A DNA stretch of 64,000 bases from Mucilaginibacter sp. UR6-11 (GCF_020880695.1 NZ_JAJIWO010000004.1:310001-374000); one strand, 5' to 3'; shown: positions 46,079 to 56,900, counted from the stretch's first letter. Numbers and translations are program-made. Notes: generated by a model from the sequence alone, not told the origin.

Positions 46079-48166
46079 TTATTGTTTTTTCCAAACGTTG
46101 TTTGACGGGTTATAATCCGGCAATGTCGAGTCAGGGTTATAGGTGACAGACTCGATTGGTTCGTTAGACATATATCTAAACGACCAGCTTACGTTACGCT
46201 CCCAGATCTCGCCGGTAAAGTTTACGCGCTCGGTTTTGCCGCTAACGGTTTTAATTTCCAACACCACAGGCATTGCCATCTTCTCCAGGTTATCAATAGT
46301 GATGATAGCCCCCTTGGTTGGGTCATTATCAATATACTTCACATCGCGAACGGAAACGTCAAGGCGCCAGTTGTTTTCAAACCAGCCTCTCCAAAACCAT
46401 TGCAGGCTCTCGCCTGCCGCGTTTTCCATCGTTCTGAAAAAGTCGTCAGGTGTAGGGTGTTTATAGGCCCAGCGGTTAATGTAAGTTTTAAACGCGAAAT
46501 CAAAACGCTCGGGCCCCAATATCTGCTCGCGCAGCATAACCAGGCCCGCACTTGGTTTGCTATACAACAAGGTACCGTTATTAGTTTCTTTCAGGTTATC
46601 CGGATTGCTTAATATTGGCTCCAACCCGGGGCGGGTAAAATTTTTCCAGTTAGTTAGCAAACGCTCGGCATTGGCTGGCTTATAAAACTCGCCGTTTAAT
46701 GAATTTTGGGTTGATAAAGTATTGATAAACGTATTGAAACCCTCGTCCATCCAACCATACAAACGCTCGTTTGATCCTACGATCATCGGGAACCAGTTAT
46801 GGCCAAACTCATGATCAGTTACGCCCCAGCCGCCGGCTAAGCTGCAAAATACAAGGCCCGGATATTCCATACCACCTGCTTTACCGGCAACACCCGTAGC
46901 AGCAGGATATGAATACTCAAACCATTTTTTTGAATTATACTCTATCGATGCTTTAATAAACTCGGTGCCACGGCTCCATTGGCCACCACCTGCTGTGCTG
47001 CTTTCAACCGGATAGGCTGATATTGCCAATGATTTTTTGCCGCTTGGCAAATTCATTCTGGCGGCGTCAACTATAAATGATGCAGATGCGCCCCAGGAAG
47101 CATCACGTGCGTTCCTGATCTGGAAGTGCCAGGTTAATTCTTTTTTTCCTGCCGGACGCGACGCGGGATCAGTAACCTCATCCGCAGTACGGATCATTAC
47201 TGTTTTATCGCTTTGGGCCGCAGCTGCCCATCTTTTTTGCTGCTCGGGTGTATAAACATCTTTAGCGTTCAGCAATTCGCCCGAACATACCACAATGTCT
47301 TTTGCCGGCGCGGTAATGTTAATATCAAAATCGCCATACTCTAAATAAAACTCACTCTCGCCGGTATAGGGAAGCGTGTTCCAGCCCTGCACATCATCAT
47401 ACACACACATACGCGGGTACCATTGCGCCACCTGGAAGATCTTGCCATTTCTTGACTGGCCCTTTTCTGTACCCTGTAAGATGATACCCATACGGTCTGA
47501 TCCATAGTCAGGCGATACAAATGAATATTCTATTTTAAGTTTAAGCTGACCGCCTTCGGCGGCTAACTGTGCCGGTAAAAATACCTGCATGCGGGTATCA
47601 TTGATCAGGTATTTTGCATCAACCTCAGCAACGGTATTGCTGCCTTTGGTTATACTTAAAACTTTTACTGATTTTATTTTAAAGCCGGCATCAAACACCT
47701 GGCCCTGGCCCCAGTTACGGCTGCGTGGGGTCCCGGTATTGTCAAGCGGCACTTGTTTTATACCTCTCGAGTCCTGTTTAAATAGGTTTTGATCTAACTG
47801 CATCCATATAAAGCCCAGCTTTTGCGGGCTGTTATTGGTGTAGGTTAATATCTCGGTACCTACCACTTCGTTGGCATCCTCATGCAAGGTAGCATTTAGC
47901 TGGTAGTCGGCTCGGTTTTGCCAGTATTTGGGGCCCGGCTGACCATCGGCTGCGCGCATTTCATTACCATTTTTGGTATAAAAAAACGGCTTAAAGGTTT
48001 CGTGGTAATCGTAATTGGTTGGCGGGGCATTCGGGTCGGCAACCTCAACGGCGCGGCCCGTGATGCGTGCTTGTTGCTGGGCCGCGGTTGGCGTAGTTTG
48101 AGCCTTAGCGGCGCCCATACCAGCGCAAAAAGCCAGTACAAAACCGGCATTAATGTTAAATTTCAT
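46079..48166 (-). CDS. M1 family metallopeptidase, secreted
   Basis: 695 residues with an N-terminal signal peptide (up to about residue 22). The M1 motifs are in place: GGMEYPG at 431-437 in the GxMEN position and HEFGH at 452-456, with the third zinc ligand Glu475 in WMDEGFNTF. An N-terminal beta-domain (about 80-290) and a C-terminal beta-rich end follow the layout of Bacteroidota secreted aminopeptidases. It is likely periplasmic or outer-surface and may trim peptides. It is separated from the next minus-strand gene by a 130-base gap containing a repeat. Confidence 0.92.
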   Translation of the reverse strand: MKFNINAGFVLAFCAGMGAAKAQTTPTAAQQQARITGRAVEVADPNAPPTNYDYHETFKPFFYTKNGNEMRAADGQPGPKYWQNRADYQLNATLHEDANEVVGTEILTYTNNSPQKLGFIWMQLDQNLFKQDSRGIKQVPLDNTGTPRSRNWGQGQVFDAGFKIKSVKVLSITKGSNTVAEVDAKYLINDTRMQVFLPAQLAAEGGQLKLKIEYSFVSPDYGSDRMGIILQGTEKGQSRNGKIFQVAQWYPRMCVYDDVQGWNTLPYTGESEFYLEYGDFDINITAPAKDIVVCSGELLNAKDVYTPEQQKRWAAAAQSDKTVMIRTADEVTDPASRPAGKKELTWHFQIRNARDASWGASASFIVDAARMNLPSGKKSLAISAYPVESSTAGGGQWSRGTEFIKASIEYNSKKWFEYSYPAATGVAGKAGGMEYPGLVFCSLAGGWGVTDHEFGHNWFPMIVGSNERLYGWMDEGFNTFINTLSTQNSLNGEFYKPANAERLLTNWKNFTRPGLEPILSNPDNLKETNNGTLLYSKPSAGLVMLREQILGPERFDFAFKTYINRWAYKHPTPDDFFRTMENAAGESLQWFWRGWFENNWRLDVSVRDVKYIDNDPTKGAIITIDNLEKMAMPVVLEIKTVSGKTERVNFTGEIWERNVSWSFRYMSNEPIESVTYNPDSTLPDYNPSNNVWKKQ

Positions 48167-48266
48167 CAGCTATTTTAGTTTGAGTTGTAAAAATAAAAAA
48201 ATAAGGCAATCAAATTATACGTAAGTAAATTATTACATCAGCGTAGCGAATACGCTATACGAGATT

Positions 48267-48287
48267 ATTTTGCGTGAGACGCAAAAT
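48267..48287. repeat. Short GACGCAAAAT palindrome
   Basis: ATTTTGCGT (48267-48275) and ACGCAAAAT (48279-48287) flank GAG to make a compact 9-bp stem. It lies in the gap between the M1 peptidase and the ArsC-like gene. Similar small hairpins are common between Bacteroidota genes. Confidence 0.65.
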
Positions 48288-48296
48288 ATGATGTCT

Positions 48297-48644
48297 CTAC
48301 CGCTTAAAATGAGATTGATAAGCAGCCTCATCAAAGCCAAAAAACAAAAAGTCGCCATCCTCAATAACGGGGCGTTTAATCATGCTGGTTTTTTGTTGTA
48401 AAAGTTGCAGGGCATCTTCCCTGGTCCTGATGCTGTCCTTGGTTGCCGGGGCAAGTTGTTTCCAGGTAAGCCCCTGTTTGTTTAAAAACTTTTCATAACC
48501 GGCTTTGCTGTCCCACTCCTGCAGCTTTTCCTGGCTTATACCCAGTTTTTTAAAATCATGAAACTCATAAATAACGTCATTGGCCTTGAACCAGTCGAGC
48601 GCTTTTTTAACTGTATTGCAATTGGTGATCCCGTAAACTTTCAT
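48297..48644 (-). CDS. ArsC/Spx-like (YffB-type) protein
   Basis: 115 residues with the thioredoxin-fold opening MKVYGITNCNTVKKALDWF, a single cysteine in TNCNTVKKA as in YffB-type proteins, and the conserved KRPVIEDGDFLFFGFDEAAYQ end. It is more likely a Spx/YffB-like thiol protein than a true arsenate reductase, since the resolving cysteines of ArsC are missing. Its role is not established. Confidence 0.85.
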   Translation of the reverse strand: MKVYGITNCNTVKKALDWFKANDVIYEFHDFKKLGISQEKLQEWDSKAGYEKFLNKQGLTWKQLAPATKDSIRTREDALQLLQQKTSMIKRPVIEDGDFLFFGFDEAAYQSHFKR

Positions 48645-48663
48645 GCGGTAAATTTACAAGTTA

Positions 48664-51129
48664 TTAATTACCGCCGCCAGTACTTTTACCGGAACCGCCC
48701 CTGGTATCGTCATTATTAATGCCGCGCTTGTTCTTCTTTATGTCGCTGTTGAGCTTGCCAAATTTGTAGTTAAACCTTACGGCAAGTGTGCGGTAAAAAT
48801 TTTGGTTGTATGATGTCTGATAATAATCAGCCGTGGTAGTGCTTGACCTAAATGATCTGAATTTGCTGTAAGGGTTATTTGCCACCAGCGATATAGTAGC
48901 CGTTTTGTTTAAAAACTCTTTTGACATAACATAAGACGAATATATAAACGCGTTTGATTGTCCTTGCAAAACCACATTACCGCTGTAATAGCCGGCATCA
49001 ATATTAAAACGGTAACCTTTATCAAACTTGTAAACAAGGCCGCCGAAAGCATTGCCGGTATAACCACTATTTTTATACATCTGGCCATTATATTGCCCTT
49101 TTAGCCACACATGGTTTAGCTGGGCATTTATATTAAAGGTTAGTTTTTGGGTAATGTTAAGGTTGGTGTTAAGATTTAGCCCCAGCGTATTGTTGCTGCC
49201 CAGGTCTTGGAAAGTTGTAATGGTAACGGTATCCAATTTACCGGCAACATTATTTACCTGTAAACCCGATACATTTTGTATCGAGTTGTTTGAAAACGAG
49301 TAGCTTAAGCCGATATTGATTGGCGTTTTAGAGAAATTACTGTAAGTAAACTCGAACGAATTATTTAACTCGGGCCGCAGACCGGCATTACCGGTGCTGA
49401 TAAATTTGGGGTTGGTTTGATCAACAAATGGATTGAGCTGGTAAATAACCGGGCGCTGTATGCGTTGCGTAAAACCCAGGTTAAGGCTGCTGCCTTTTAA
49501 ATTGCGTTGTATGGATATAGACGGTATAAAATTATTATAATCCTGTTTTACCGTGGTGCCTGCAGATGAAAAATCGGCATCAACAGTGGTGTGCTCCAAG
49601 CGCAGCCCTGCTTTGGCTGCCCATTTATCCAGCTTTAGCTGATATGAATTATAAAAGCTGTATACATTTTGGCGGTAATTAAAATCATTGGTTTGGCCGG
49701 GGTTGGTTATATAGGTATTGGTACTGTAATCTTTATCATCTAAATGATAATTGCTGAAATTATTACGCATAATGCCCTTGGCGCCGGCTTCAATCGTGAT
49801 TTTTTTAAAGGGATGCGCATAATCCAACTGGATGGTGTGCTCACGGTTGCCGGCTTTATTATATTGCTGAAAATCTGGATGCGACGTTGTTGGATAATTT
49901 ATACGATCAGAAAAAAGGTTATCATTAAACTGATTGTAAGGGGCATAATTATATTTATAGGACAGCGTAAGCAAACGGTCTTTTTTATTTTTAAAACCCA
50001 ACTGATAGTTGATGGCCCCACCACCACCCGCCTCATTGCCATTGCCGGTGTTGGCCAGGCTATATCCCTGGTCTATACCGCCAGAACCATTGGTAAGTGT
50101 AGAGGATTGGTTATTATACTGGTTAAAATCATTGCCGTAAAATTCAAGGGACGCGGTTAGGAGGTTAAGCGAGTCTATCTCATAACTCAACTCGGCATTA
50201 CCGTATTGATAATTGCCGCCAAAAGCATTGATCCCGCTTTGCGACAGGGTAGACTGCTGGCTGAAAAAATTTTGCGTACTGCCCGATTCTCTTTTACGGT
50301 TAATATTACCGCCCTGCCCAAAACCTCCAAACGCCGACATACCAAATTTACCCTGCTTAACCGTGCTGTTGATATTGATGCCGGGGCCCCAAACAGTATT
50401 CATCCGTCCGTTTATACCCACGTTATATCCCTGATCCGCATTTTTTTTAGTGATGATATTGATGATGCCTGCCAAACCCTCGGCATCGTACTTCGCCGGA
50501 GGCGTGGTGATTACTTCTATCCTTTCAACATTGGTTGCAGGCATGGCTTTTAATATGTCCGACGGACTTTTGGCAACTAAAGCTGACTCGCGACCGTTCA
50601 CCAGGATCTTATAGTTACTGTTACCCTTTAATTTAATAGCGTCATTGCCATCTACAGATAACAGCGGTACTTTGCGCATCATGTCTAATGCGGATACCGC
50701 TTTGCTTTCCGGATCGGCCTGTACATCGTAGCTTATCCTGTCAACCTCGCGCTTCATTAATGGTTTGGCAGCGGTTATGGTAACACCCGCAAGTTGTTTA
50801 GTGACCGGCGACAGGACGATATTACCGACAGCAACAGCGCCAACGCTATCTGTTAAGCTAAGCATCTTGGGCTGATACCCTGCATTGGCAAACACCAGCC
50901 GATAGATTTTAGAGGGCACATCAAGCTCAAAACTACCATCGTCGCTGGTAAGTATGCTCTTAACTGCTACCTGTGTTTTAGCGCTCTGCAAGGCAACGGT
51001 GGCATAGCCAATAGGCTTATTAGTAACCGAGTCGGTCACTACGCCTTTGATCAATAAAGTTTTTGGAGCCTGGGCAAATATCGATGCAGCTATACAAATT
51101 GTGAAAAAGGTAAGGATAAGTTTTTTCAT
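48664..51129 (-). CDS. Outer-membrane beta-barrel protein (TonB-receptor-like)
   Basis: 821 residues from ATG ending at 51129; an earlier in-frame start (51150) adds non-conserved residues. A signal peptide and a CarboxypepD_reg-like domain (KGVVTDSVTNKPIGYATVALQ) precede a plug-like domain (LDMMRKVPLLSVDG, LVNGRESALVA, VERIEVITTPPAKYDAEGLAGIINIITKK), and a long barrel follows. The barrel strands end in a Gly/Ser-rich tail (about residues 795-821). The plug lacks an obvious TonB box. It is an outer-membrane protein of the kind NCBI names outer membrane beta-barrel family protein; its ligand is unknown. Confidence 0.85.
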   Translation of the reverse strand: MKKLILTFFTICIAASIFAQAPKTLLIKGVVTDSVTNKPIGYATVALQSAKTQVAVKSILTSDDGSFELDVPSKIYRLVFANAGYQPKMLSLTDSVGAVAVGNIVLSPVTKQLAGVTITAAKPLMKREVDRISYDVQADPESKAVSALDMMRKVPLLSVDGNDAIKLKGNSNYKILVNGRESALVAKSPSDILKAMPATNVERIEVITTPPAKYDAEGLAGIINIITKKNADQGYNVGINGRMNTVWGPGININSTVKQGKFGMSAFGGFGQGGNINRKRESGSTQNFFSQQSTLSQSGINAFGGNYQYGNAELSYEIDSLNLLTASLEFYGNDFNQYNNQSSTLTNGSGGIDQGYSLANTGNGNEAGGGGAINYQLGFKNKKDRLLTLSYKYNYAPYNQFNDNLFSDRINYPTTSHPDFQQYNKAGNREHTIQLDYAHPFKKITIEAGAKGIMRNNFSNYHLDDKDYSTNTYITNPGQTNDFNYRQNVYSFYNSYQLKLDKWAAKAGLRLEHTTVDADFSSAGTTVKQDYNNFIPSISIQRNLKGSSLNLGFTQRIQRPVIYQLNPFVDQTNPKFISTGNAGLRPELNNSFEFTYSNFSKTPINIGLSYSFSNNSIQNVSGLQVNNVAGKLDTVTITTFQDLGSNNTLGLNLNTNLNITQKLTFNINAQLNHVWLKGQYNGQMYKNSGYTGNAFGGLVYKFDKGYRFNIDAGYYSGNVVLQGQSNAFIYSSYVMSKEFLNKTATISLVANNPYSKFRSFRSSTTTADYYQTSYNQNFYRTLAVRFNYKFGKLNSDIKKNKRGINNDDTRGGSGKSTGGGN

Positions 51130-51216
51130 AAGCGTTTGATATAAAGACACTAAAGTCTTTATATCGTTACACTTTTTAAAAACTTTAACATAAATTTAAC
51201 TAAAGGATGATTTTGG

Positions 51217-51777
51217 CTACTTATTAAACTTCGTCATCGTCAACTCCGTCCCTATCGTTGCAAAGCTTTTTATCATTTCGATAGACCGGTCTATCAGCGC
51301 AGGCAATTCAGGTTTTTCGTCATCATCAAATCCGCTTAATACATAATCAACCTGGCGGCCTTTGGGGTAGTTATCGCCGACACCAAAACGCAGGCGGGCG
51401 TATTCATTATTGCCCAGGGTGGCTTCTATATGTTTTAAGCCGTTATGGCCGGCGGCGCTGCCTTTGGGTTTAAGGCGCAGCGTGCCTAATGGCAGGGCAA
51501 TATCATCAACCAATACCAATACGTTCTCTACCGGTATCTTAAGCTCCTTCATCCAATGGTTAACTGCCTTGCCGCTAAGATTCATGTAAGTTGTTGGCTT
51601 AATCAGGCATAGCGTACGGCCCTTGTAAGTTACTTCGGTATAATAAGCCAGGCGCATGTTATGAAACTTCGCACCTTCCTGCCTGGCCAGTTCATCCAAT
51701 ATCATAAAACCAATGTTATGCCTCGTATCAGCATACTCGGGACCAATATTACCTAAACCAACAATCAGATACTTCAT
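51217..51777 (-). CDS. pth: Peptidyl-tRNA hydrolase
   Basis: 186 residues. Catalytic His20 in DTRHNIGF, Asn10, Asn66 in TTYMNLSG, and the DD pair at 91-92 in VLVDDIALPLG match the family. It recycles peptidyl-tRNA dropped by stalled ribosomes. It follows rplY on the minus strand, a common pairing. Confidence 0.97.
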   Translation of the reverse strand: MKYLIVGLGNIGPEYADTRHNIGFMILDELARQEGAKFHNMRLAYYTEVTYKGRTLCLIKPTTYMNLSGKAVNHWMKELKIPVENVLVLVDDIALPLGTLRLKPKGSAAGHNGLKHIEATLGNNEYARLRFGVGDNYPKGRQVDYVLSGFDDDEKPELPALIDRSIEMIKSFATIGTELTMTKFNK

Positions 51778-51854
51778 TTCGTTTTACACCGGCTTTTTAA
51801 ATGTTTACTAAAATAGGATTTAATGTCTATGTTATTAATTGTACCGGTTATTAC

Positions 51855-51867
51855 TGATTTCACCGAT
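51855..51867 (-). repeat. ATCGGTGAAATCA word near rplY
   Basis: On the minus strand ATCGGTGAAATCA is an exact match to the word at 36448-36460 before ilvC. It lies between pth and rplY. Confidence 0.7.
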
Positions 51868-51925
51868 GGAACCTTAATCCCTCCAACAACAACTTGTTGC
51901 GAAGATATTATTTTCTAAAAAAAAC

Positions 51926-51956
51926 AAAAGCGACAAGTATTAAACTTGTCGCTTTT
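51926..51956 (-). terminator. Terminator after rplY
   Basis: A perfect 13-bp stem (AAAAGCGACAAGT with ACTTGTCGCTTTT; 51926-51938 and 51944-51956) is followed on the minus strand by a run of T (about eight of nine bases). It lies 42 bases after the rplY stop and could separate rplY from pth. Confidence 0.85.
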
Positions 51957-51959
51957 AAA

Positions 51960-51992
51960 ATCTGTGGAATCACTAACTAATCAGTGAAATCC
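51960..51992. repeat. ATCnGTGnAATC words downstream of rplY
   Basis: ATCTGTGGAATCA (51960-51972) and ATCAGTGAAATCC (51980-51992) lie between the terminator and the end of rplY, extending the same word family as before ilvC and leuB. Confidence 0.65.
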
Positions 51993-51997
51993 TTAAA

Positions 51998-52582
51998 TTA
52001 TTTTTTACCTGCTGCTGCTTCCTGCTCGGCCTGACGTAAAGCACGTGAAGTTGTAACAGAAACAATAGTATCTTCTTTAGAATTTAAGATAGTTAAATTA
52101 GGTAAGCTGATTTCTGCAACCTTAACTGATTTACCAACTTCTAAAGCTTCAATGCTAACATCAATAAAGTCTAAATGATCTTTAGGTAATGCTTTGATTT
52201 TTAGCTTACGTAATTTTTGTACCAGTTTACCACCTACTTTAACACCTGGCGAAGTACCTGTTAAACGTACAGGGATGTCGATAGCAATAGGTTTAGCTTC
52301 ATCCAATAATAAGAAGTCTACGTGGATGATCTGCTCAGTTAATGGATGGAACTGCAGATCTTTAATAATAGCCTGTGATTTAACACCAGCAATGTCAAGG
52401 TCGATGAAATGAACAACCGGCGTATAAACTACGGCTTTCAAATCAGCTGCGGACACCGAAAAGTGGGTTTGTGTTGCACCACCGTAAAGCACTGCCGGTA
52501 CCAAAGCCTGGTAACGCAGCTCTTTCGCGTCTCTTTTCCCTACGTTCTCTCTTGGAGAACCGCTAATAGCAATTGATTTCAT
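51998..52582 (-). CDS. rplY: Ribosomal protein L25 / Ctc
   Basis: 194 residues, the long Ctc form. The N-terminal L25 domain (KSIAISGSPRENVGKRDAKELR, VPAVLYGGATQTHFSV, FIDLDIAGVKSQAIIKDLQFHPL) is followed by the C-terminal TL5 domain and a short Ala/Lys-rich end. It binds 5S rRNA in the 50S subunit. It is downstream of prs and upstream of pth, a standard Bacteroidota order. Confidence 0.96.
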   Translation of the reverse strand: MKSIAISGSPRENVGKRDAKELRYQALVPAVLYGGATQTHFSVSAADLKAVVYTPVVHFIDLDIAGVKSQAIIKDLQFHPLTEQIIHVDFLLLDEAKPIAIDIPVRLTGTSPGVKVGGKLVQKLRKLKIKALPKDHLDFIDVSIEALEVGKSVKVAEISLPNLTILNSKEDTIVSVTTSRALRQAEQEAAAGKK

Positions 52583-52610
52583 TTGTTTTATTTATTATTT
52601 ATTTATAAAG

Positions 52611-52627
52611 CCCTGCATCGCGCAGGG
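52611..52627 (-). repeat. Short hairpin between prs and rplY
   Basis: CCCTGC (52611-52616) and GCAGGG (52622-52627) make a 6-bp GC stem in the 51-base gap; T-rich sequence follows on the minus strand only after a few bases. It may be a weak partial terminator. Confidence 0.5.
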
Positions 52628-52633
52628 ATATTT

Positions 52634-53578
52634 TTAATCTACTTTAAACAGCTGGCTTATTGAGCCATGTTCATTTACGTTCATTATCGCTTTGGCAAAC
52701 AAATCAGCTGTGGATAACACGGTTATCTTTGGGCTTGGTTGTTTTAACGGTATGGTATCTGTAACTATCAGCTCGGCCAGGGCAGAGTTTTCAATAGTTT
52801 CATAAGCATTACCAGACAATACCGGGTGCGTACAAACTGCACGTACGCTACGTGCGCCACGGTCCATGATCAGCTGAGCCGCTTTTGCCAGTGTACGGGC
52901 CGTATCGCAAATATCATCTATTAACACAATGTCCTGGTTGGTAACATCACCTATCAGCGTCATTGATTCTATCTCATTGGCGCGTTTACGTTGCTTGTCG
53001 CAAATTACCACCTCGGCGTTAAAGAACTTGGCAAACCCACGTGCCCGGTATGAGCCGCCCATATCGGGCGATGCAATGGTTAATTTACTTAATCCCAGTG
53101 CTTTAATATAAGGTACAAAAATTATTGAACCGTCCAGGTGGTCTACCGGAACGTCAAAAAATCCCTGTATCTGCGCTGCATGCAAATCCATGGTCATAAT
53201 GCGGTCTATACCTGCCGCCACCAGTAAATTTGCAATCAGCTTGGCACCTATAGCAACACGCGGTTTATCTTTCCTGTCCTGTCTTGCCAAACCAAAATAA
53301 GGTATAACGGCGTTTACATGATGGGCAGAAGCCCGGCGGGCAGCGTCTATCATCATTAATAACTCCATTAAGTTATCGGTAGGCTGATGAGTAGAATTAA
53401 TCAGAAAAAGATCACAACCACGAACAGACTCATTAAAATGGGGCTGAAACTCGCCATCGCTGAAACGGGATAAAACAGATTCACCTAGTCCATGACCATA
53501 AGCATCAGCAATTTTTGTTGCCAGTTCTACAGAGCCAGAACCTGAAAATAATTTAACTGTGTTAAATTGTAAGGGCAT
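52634..53578 (-). CDS. prs: Ribose-phosphate pyrophosphokinase
   Basis: 314 residues. The ATP-binding ARQDRKDKPRVAIGAK loop, the metal-binding MTMDLHAAQIQGFFDVPVDHL and the PRPP-binding DIVLIDDICDTARTLAKA are all conserved. It makes PRPP for nucleotide, His and Trp synthesis. A hairpin and ATCCGAA repeats sit between its start and the tRNA-Gln gene upstream. Confidence 0.97.
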   Translation of the reverse strand: MPLQFNTVKLFSGSGSVELATKIADAYGHGLGESVLSRFSDGEFQPHFNESVRGCDLFLINSTHQPTDNLMELLMMIDAARRASAHHVNAVIPYFGLARQDRKDKPRVAIGAKLIANLLVAAGIDRIMTMDLHAAQIQGFFDVPVDHLDGSIIFVPYIKALGLSKLTIASPDMGGSYRARGFAKFFNAEVVICDKQRKRANEIESMTLIGDVTNQDIVLIDDICDTARTLAKAAQLIMDRGARSVRAVCTHPVLSGNAYETIENSALAELIVTDTIPLKQPSPKITVLSTADLFAKAIMNVNEHGSISQLFKVD

Positions 53579-53601
53579 CGTTTGGTTATTGCTATAAAAA
53601 A

Positions 53602-53661
53602 CAATTTCGGATTTGAATCTTCTCCGGAACTAATCCGAAATTGAAAATCCGAAATCCGAAA
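53602..53661. repeat. Inverted and tandem repeats between tRNA-Gln and prs
   Basis: CAATTTCGGATT (53602-53613) pairs with AATCCGAAATTG (53632-53643), and ATCCGAA is tandemly repeated after it (about 53647-53661). The stem is directly upstream of the prs start on the minus strand. Word-based structure is as in the other gaps of the window. Confidence 0.75.
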
Positions 53662-53671
53662 TCGTTAATTG

Positions 53672-53742
53672 TTGCCCGACCAGGATTCGAACCTAGACAA
53701 ACGGTACCAAAAACCGTCGTACTACCATTATACTATCAGGCA
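53672..53742 (-). tRNA. tRNA-Gln (anticodon TTG)
   Basis: A 71-nt cloverleaf on the minus strand. Acceptor stem TGCCTGA/TCGGGCA (with one G·U pair) and discriminator A; anticodon loop TTTTGGT within stem ACGGT/ACCGT gives anticodon TTG. The T arm has GGTTCGAATCC. CCA is not encoded. Confidence 0.95.
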
Positions 53743-53779
53743 ATCTCCGCCCCCGAAACATATGTTCCGAAAAGGAATG

Positions 53780-53809
53780 CAAATATAAGACGAAATTTTC
53801 AACTTCAAA
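53780..53809 (-). promoter_or_regulatory. Candidate promoter for tRNA-Gln
   Basis: On the minus strand TTTG (53806-53809) is followed after 18 bases by TATATTTG (53780-53787), a full match to the Bacteroidota -33/-7 consensus, with the tRNA 5' end 38 bases further on. It could drive the tRNA and, by readthrough, prs. Confidence 0.7.
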
Positions 53810-53955
53810 ATGGAAATCTCAAAAAAGTATAAAACTTATTGTGTGACTGCAAATTATGTTAAAATATGCTAAATCCTAACGGGGGCAGCCACAATATCAG
53901 CTTAGTTTTATTATTTTCGGCTCAGATTTAAACCATTACCTCTTATATTTTCCAG

Positions 53956-56900
53956 ATGAAATATAACAAGATCAATAACTTATTTGGCTGGATAGCCTTC
54001 CTGATAGCTTCAATAACTTACATTTTAACCCTTGAACCATCAGCCAGTTTTTGGGATTGCGGCGAATTTATTGCCTGTATATACCGTCTGCAGGTAGCCC
54101 ACCAACCGGGTGCGCCGCTATTTACCATGATTGGCAAAATATTTTCTTTATTGTCGATGGGGCATCTTGATAAGGTAGCTTACTGGACTAATATGGCGTC
54201 GGCGCTGGCCAGTGGGGCAACCATATTATTTTTATTCTGGACGATTACCGCGCTGGCAAAAAAGATCCTGATAAAAAAAGAGGACGACCTTCATCTCACC
54301 AACATCATCCTGATTATGGGTGCCGGTATGGTAGGCGCGCTGGCTTACGCTTTTTCTGATACGTTCTGGTTCTCTGCAGTCGAGTCGGAAGTTTATGCGC
54401 AGTCATCGCTTTGTACCGCTATTGTGTTCTGGGCTATTTTAAAATGGGATGCGCATGCCGACGAACCCCGTTCTGATAAATGGATCATTTTCATAGCGTA
54501 TGTAATGGGCCTGTCAATCGGCATTCACTTATTAAATTTACTGGTAATACCCGCCATTGCGCTGGTAGTATATTTCCGCAAATCAAAATCTGCGAGCACC
54601 TGGGGCACTATCAAAGTGTTTTTATTGGGCGTGGTAATTGTGGCGGCCGTGTTGTGGGGCATTATACAGTACACGGTAAAAGGCGCCGCTTTTTCTGACC
54701 TCTTTTTTGTAAACACACTTGGCTTCGGTTTTGGCAGCGGTGCCATTGTATTTTTCCTGCTGCTGTTTGCAACACTGATTGCCGGGATACTTTATACCAT
54801 TAGGCCATCAAATACAACCATTATTACTGCCGCTGTTTGCTTTGTGTTAACGCTGACCATAAGCGCCGGTATTTTGGGTTTTTTTATGTCGGTTATTATA
54901 GCGGCTATATTAGAGTATGGTTTTAAAATACGCGAGAAACGTTTTGCATTAAACAGCTTTTTAATTTGCACCGCTTTTATATTGTTCGGTTACAGTTCGT
55001 TCGTGATGATCGTTATCCGTGCCAAAGCGGGGACCAATCTAAATAACAGTAACCCGCAGGACGCCTTTGCCTTAAACGGCTACCTTAACCGTGATCAGTA
55101 CGGCGACACTCCGTTATTGTACGGCCAGTTTTTCGATTCAAAAGCCATTGATCAGACAGAGGGCGCAAACATTTATCGCCGTGGTGAAACCAAATATGAG
55201 ATAGTAGGTAAAAAACAAAACATTGTTTATGACCACAACACTATCTTTCCGCGGATGTTTAGTGAGAAGGCAGGCCACGCGCAATTTTACCGCGATTGGG
55301 TACAACTGCCCGAAGGCCAGAGCCCAACATTTGCCGACAACCTTTCATTCTTCTTTAGCTGGCAGGTTAACCAAATGTATACCCGCTATTTTTTGTGGAA
55401 CTTTGTGGGCCGGACCAATGAAATGGACGGACAGGACAACGGAATAGACGGCAACTGGATTAGCGGCTGGAACTTTAGCAAGGTACTGCCCTACTCGGTA
55501 ACCAAAAGCAAAACTTATAACCGGCTGTTTTTCTTACCGCTGATTTTAGGATTGCTGGGCGTTTATTTCCACTTTAAGCGCAACCAAAAAGATGCCGGCG
55601 TGGTGGTGGTGCTTTTCTTTTTTACCGGTATCGCCATATTATTATACCTTAACCAGGACCCATTGCAGCCGCGTGAGCGTGATTACGCTTATGCCGGCTC
55701 GTTCTATGCCTTTGCAATATGGATAGGCCTGGCAGTCCTCTGCATAGCCGATCTGTTAAGTAAAAAAGAACGCAAGATCAATGCTGCATTACTGGCCACC
55801 GTGGTATGCCTGGCGGTTGGCCCGGTTTTAATGGCAAACCAGGAGTGGGATGACCATGACCGCTCAACCAAGCTTACACCGCATGATATGGCGTATGATT
55901 ACCTTAACTCGTGCGCCCCAAATGCCATCCTGTTTACGTTTGGCGATAATGATACGTACCCCTTATGGTACATACAGGAAGTTGAAAATGTGCGCCCTGA
56001 TGTGCGTATTGTAAACCTGAGCTTATTAGGTACTGATTGGTACATCAGGCAGATGACAGGCAAAATGAATGAGTCTGCACCGTTGCCGATTACCATGGCT
56101 TTTAATAAATATAAAACCGGCACCCGCGACTTAATTTATTATAACGATGCCAAAATACCGGGATCATTAGAATTAAAGGATGTATTTGATTTTATAACGT
56201 CAGATAACAAAGATGCTATGGTACAGTTTGAGAATGGCGAATCAATGAATTACCTGCCTACCAAAAACTTTAAATTAACGGTAAATGCTGATGACGTTAT
56301 TAAAACAGGCACCGTGCCTGCCGATAAAAAGGACCAGATTGCCCCGGTTATGGACTTTACATATCCGGGTGGCGCCTATGTTACCAAGGATAATTTAGCT
56401 ATGATGGATATTTTATCACATAACAACTGGAAAAGACCGGTTTACTTTACCGTTACCTGCCCGCCCGAAAATATGATGGGCCTGGGTAAATACATGTATA
56501 ACGAGGGTTTTGCCTATCGCCTGTTACCTTTAAAACCGGATACTGCCGCCACCCCATTGGATGCTACTAACAGCCTGGTAATGTATAATAACCTGGTTAA
56601 CAAATTTAAATGGGGCAATTTTAAAACGGCAGGCTATCTGGATCATGAATCATTAACCCAGTTTTTACCGTTAATTACCCGCGTTTATTTAAACCTTGCC
56701 GATAAGCTGGTTAAAGAAGGGCACCCTGATCTGGCTAAAAAAGCTTTACATAAATTTGATGACGTAATGCCGGCTATTATACCGGTGCAGGAAATAGCTG
56801 TGCGCAAGTATTATATGGCCGAACTGGCCTATCGCCTTGGTGAAACCGCCCTGGCTGACAAAAACGTGAGCCAGATTGAAGATTATGTAGCCAATTCATT

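Noticed and set aside
49744..50553. Plus-strand open frames inside the beta-barrel gene
   Set aside because: They mirror the minus-strand coding region, and no domain or conserved motif is seen.
45259..51150. Type IX secretion C-terminal domain as an exosortase or T9SS target
   Set aside because: None of the secreted proteins here ends in a recognisable T9SS domain or in a membrane-plus-basic sorting tail.
53641..53832. Plus-strand 63-codon frame across tRNA-Gln
   Set aside because: It covers the tRNA on the opposite strand; the tRNA is well supported and the frame has no coding features.
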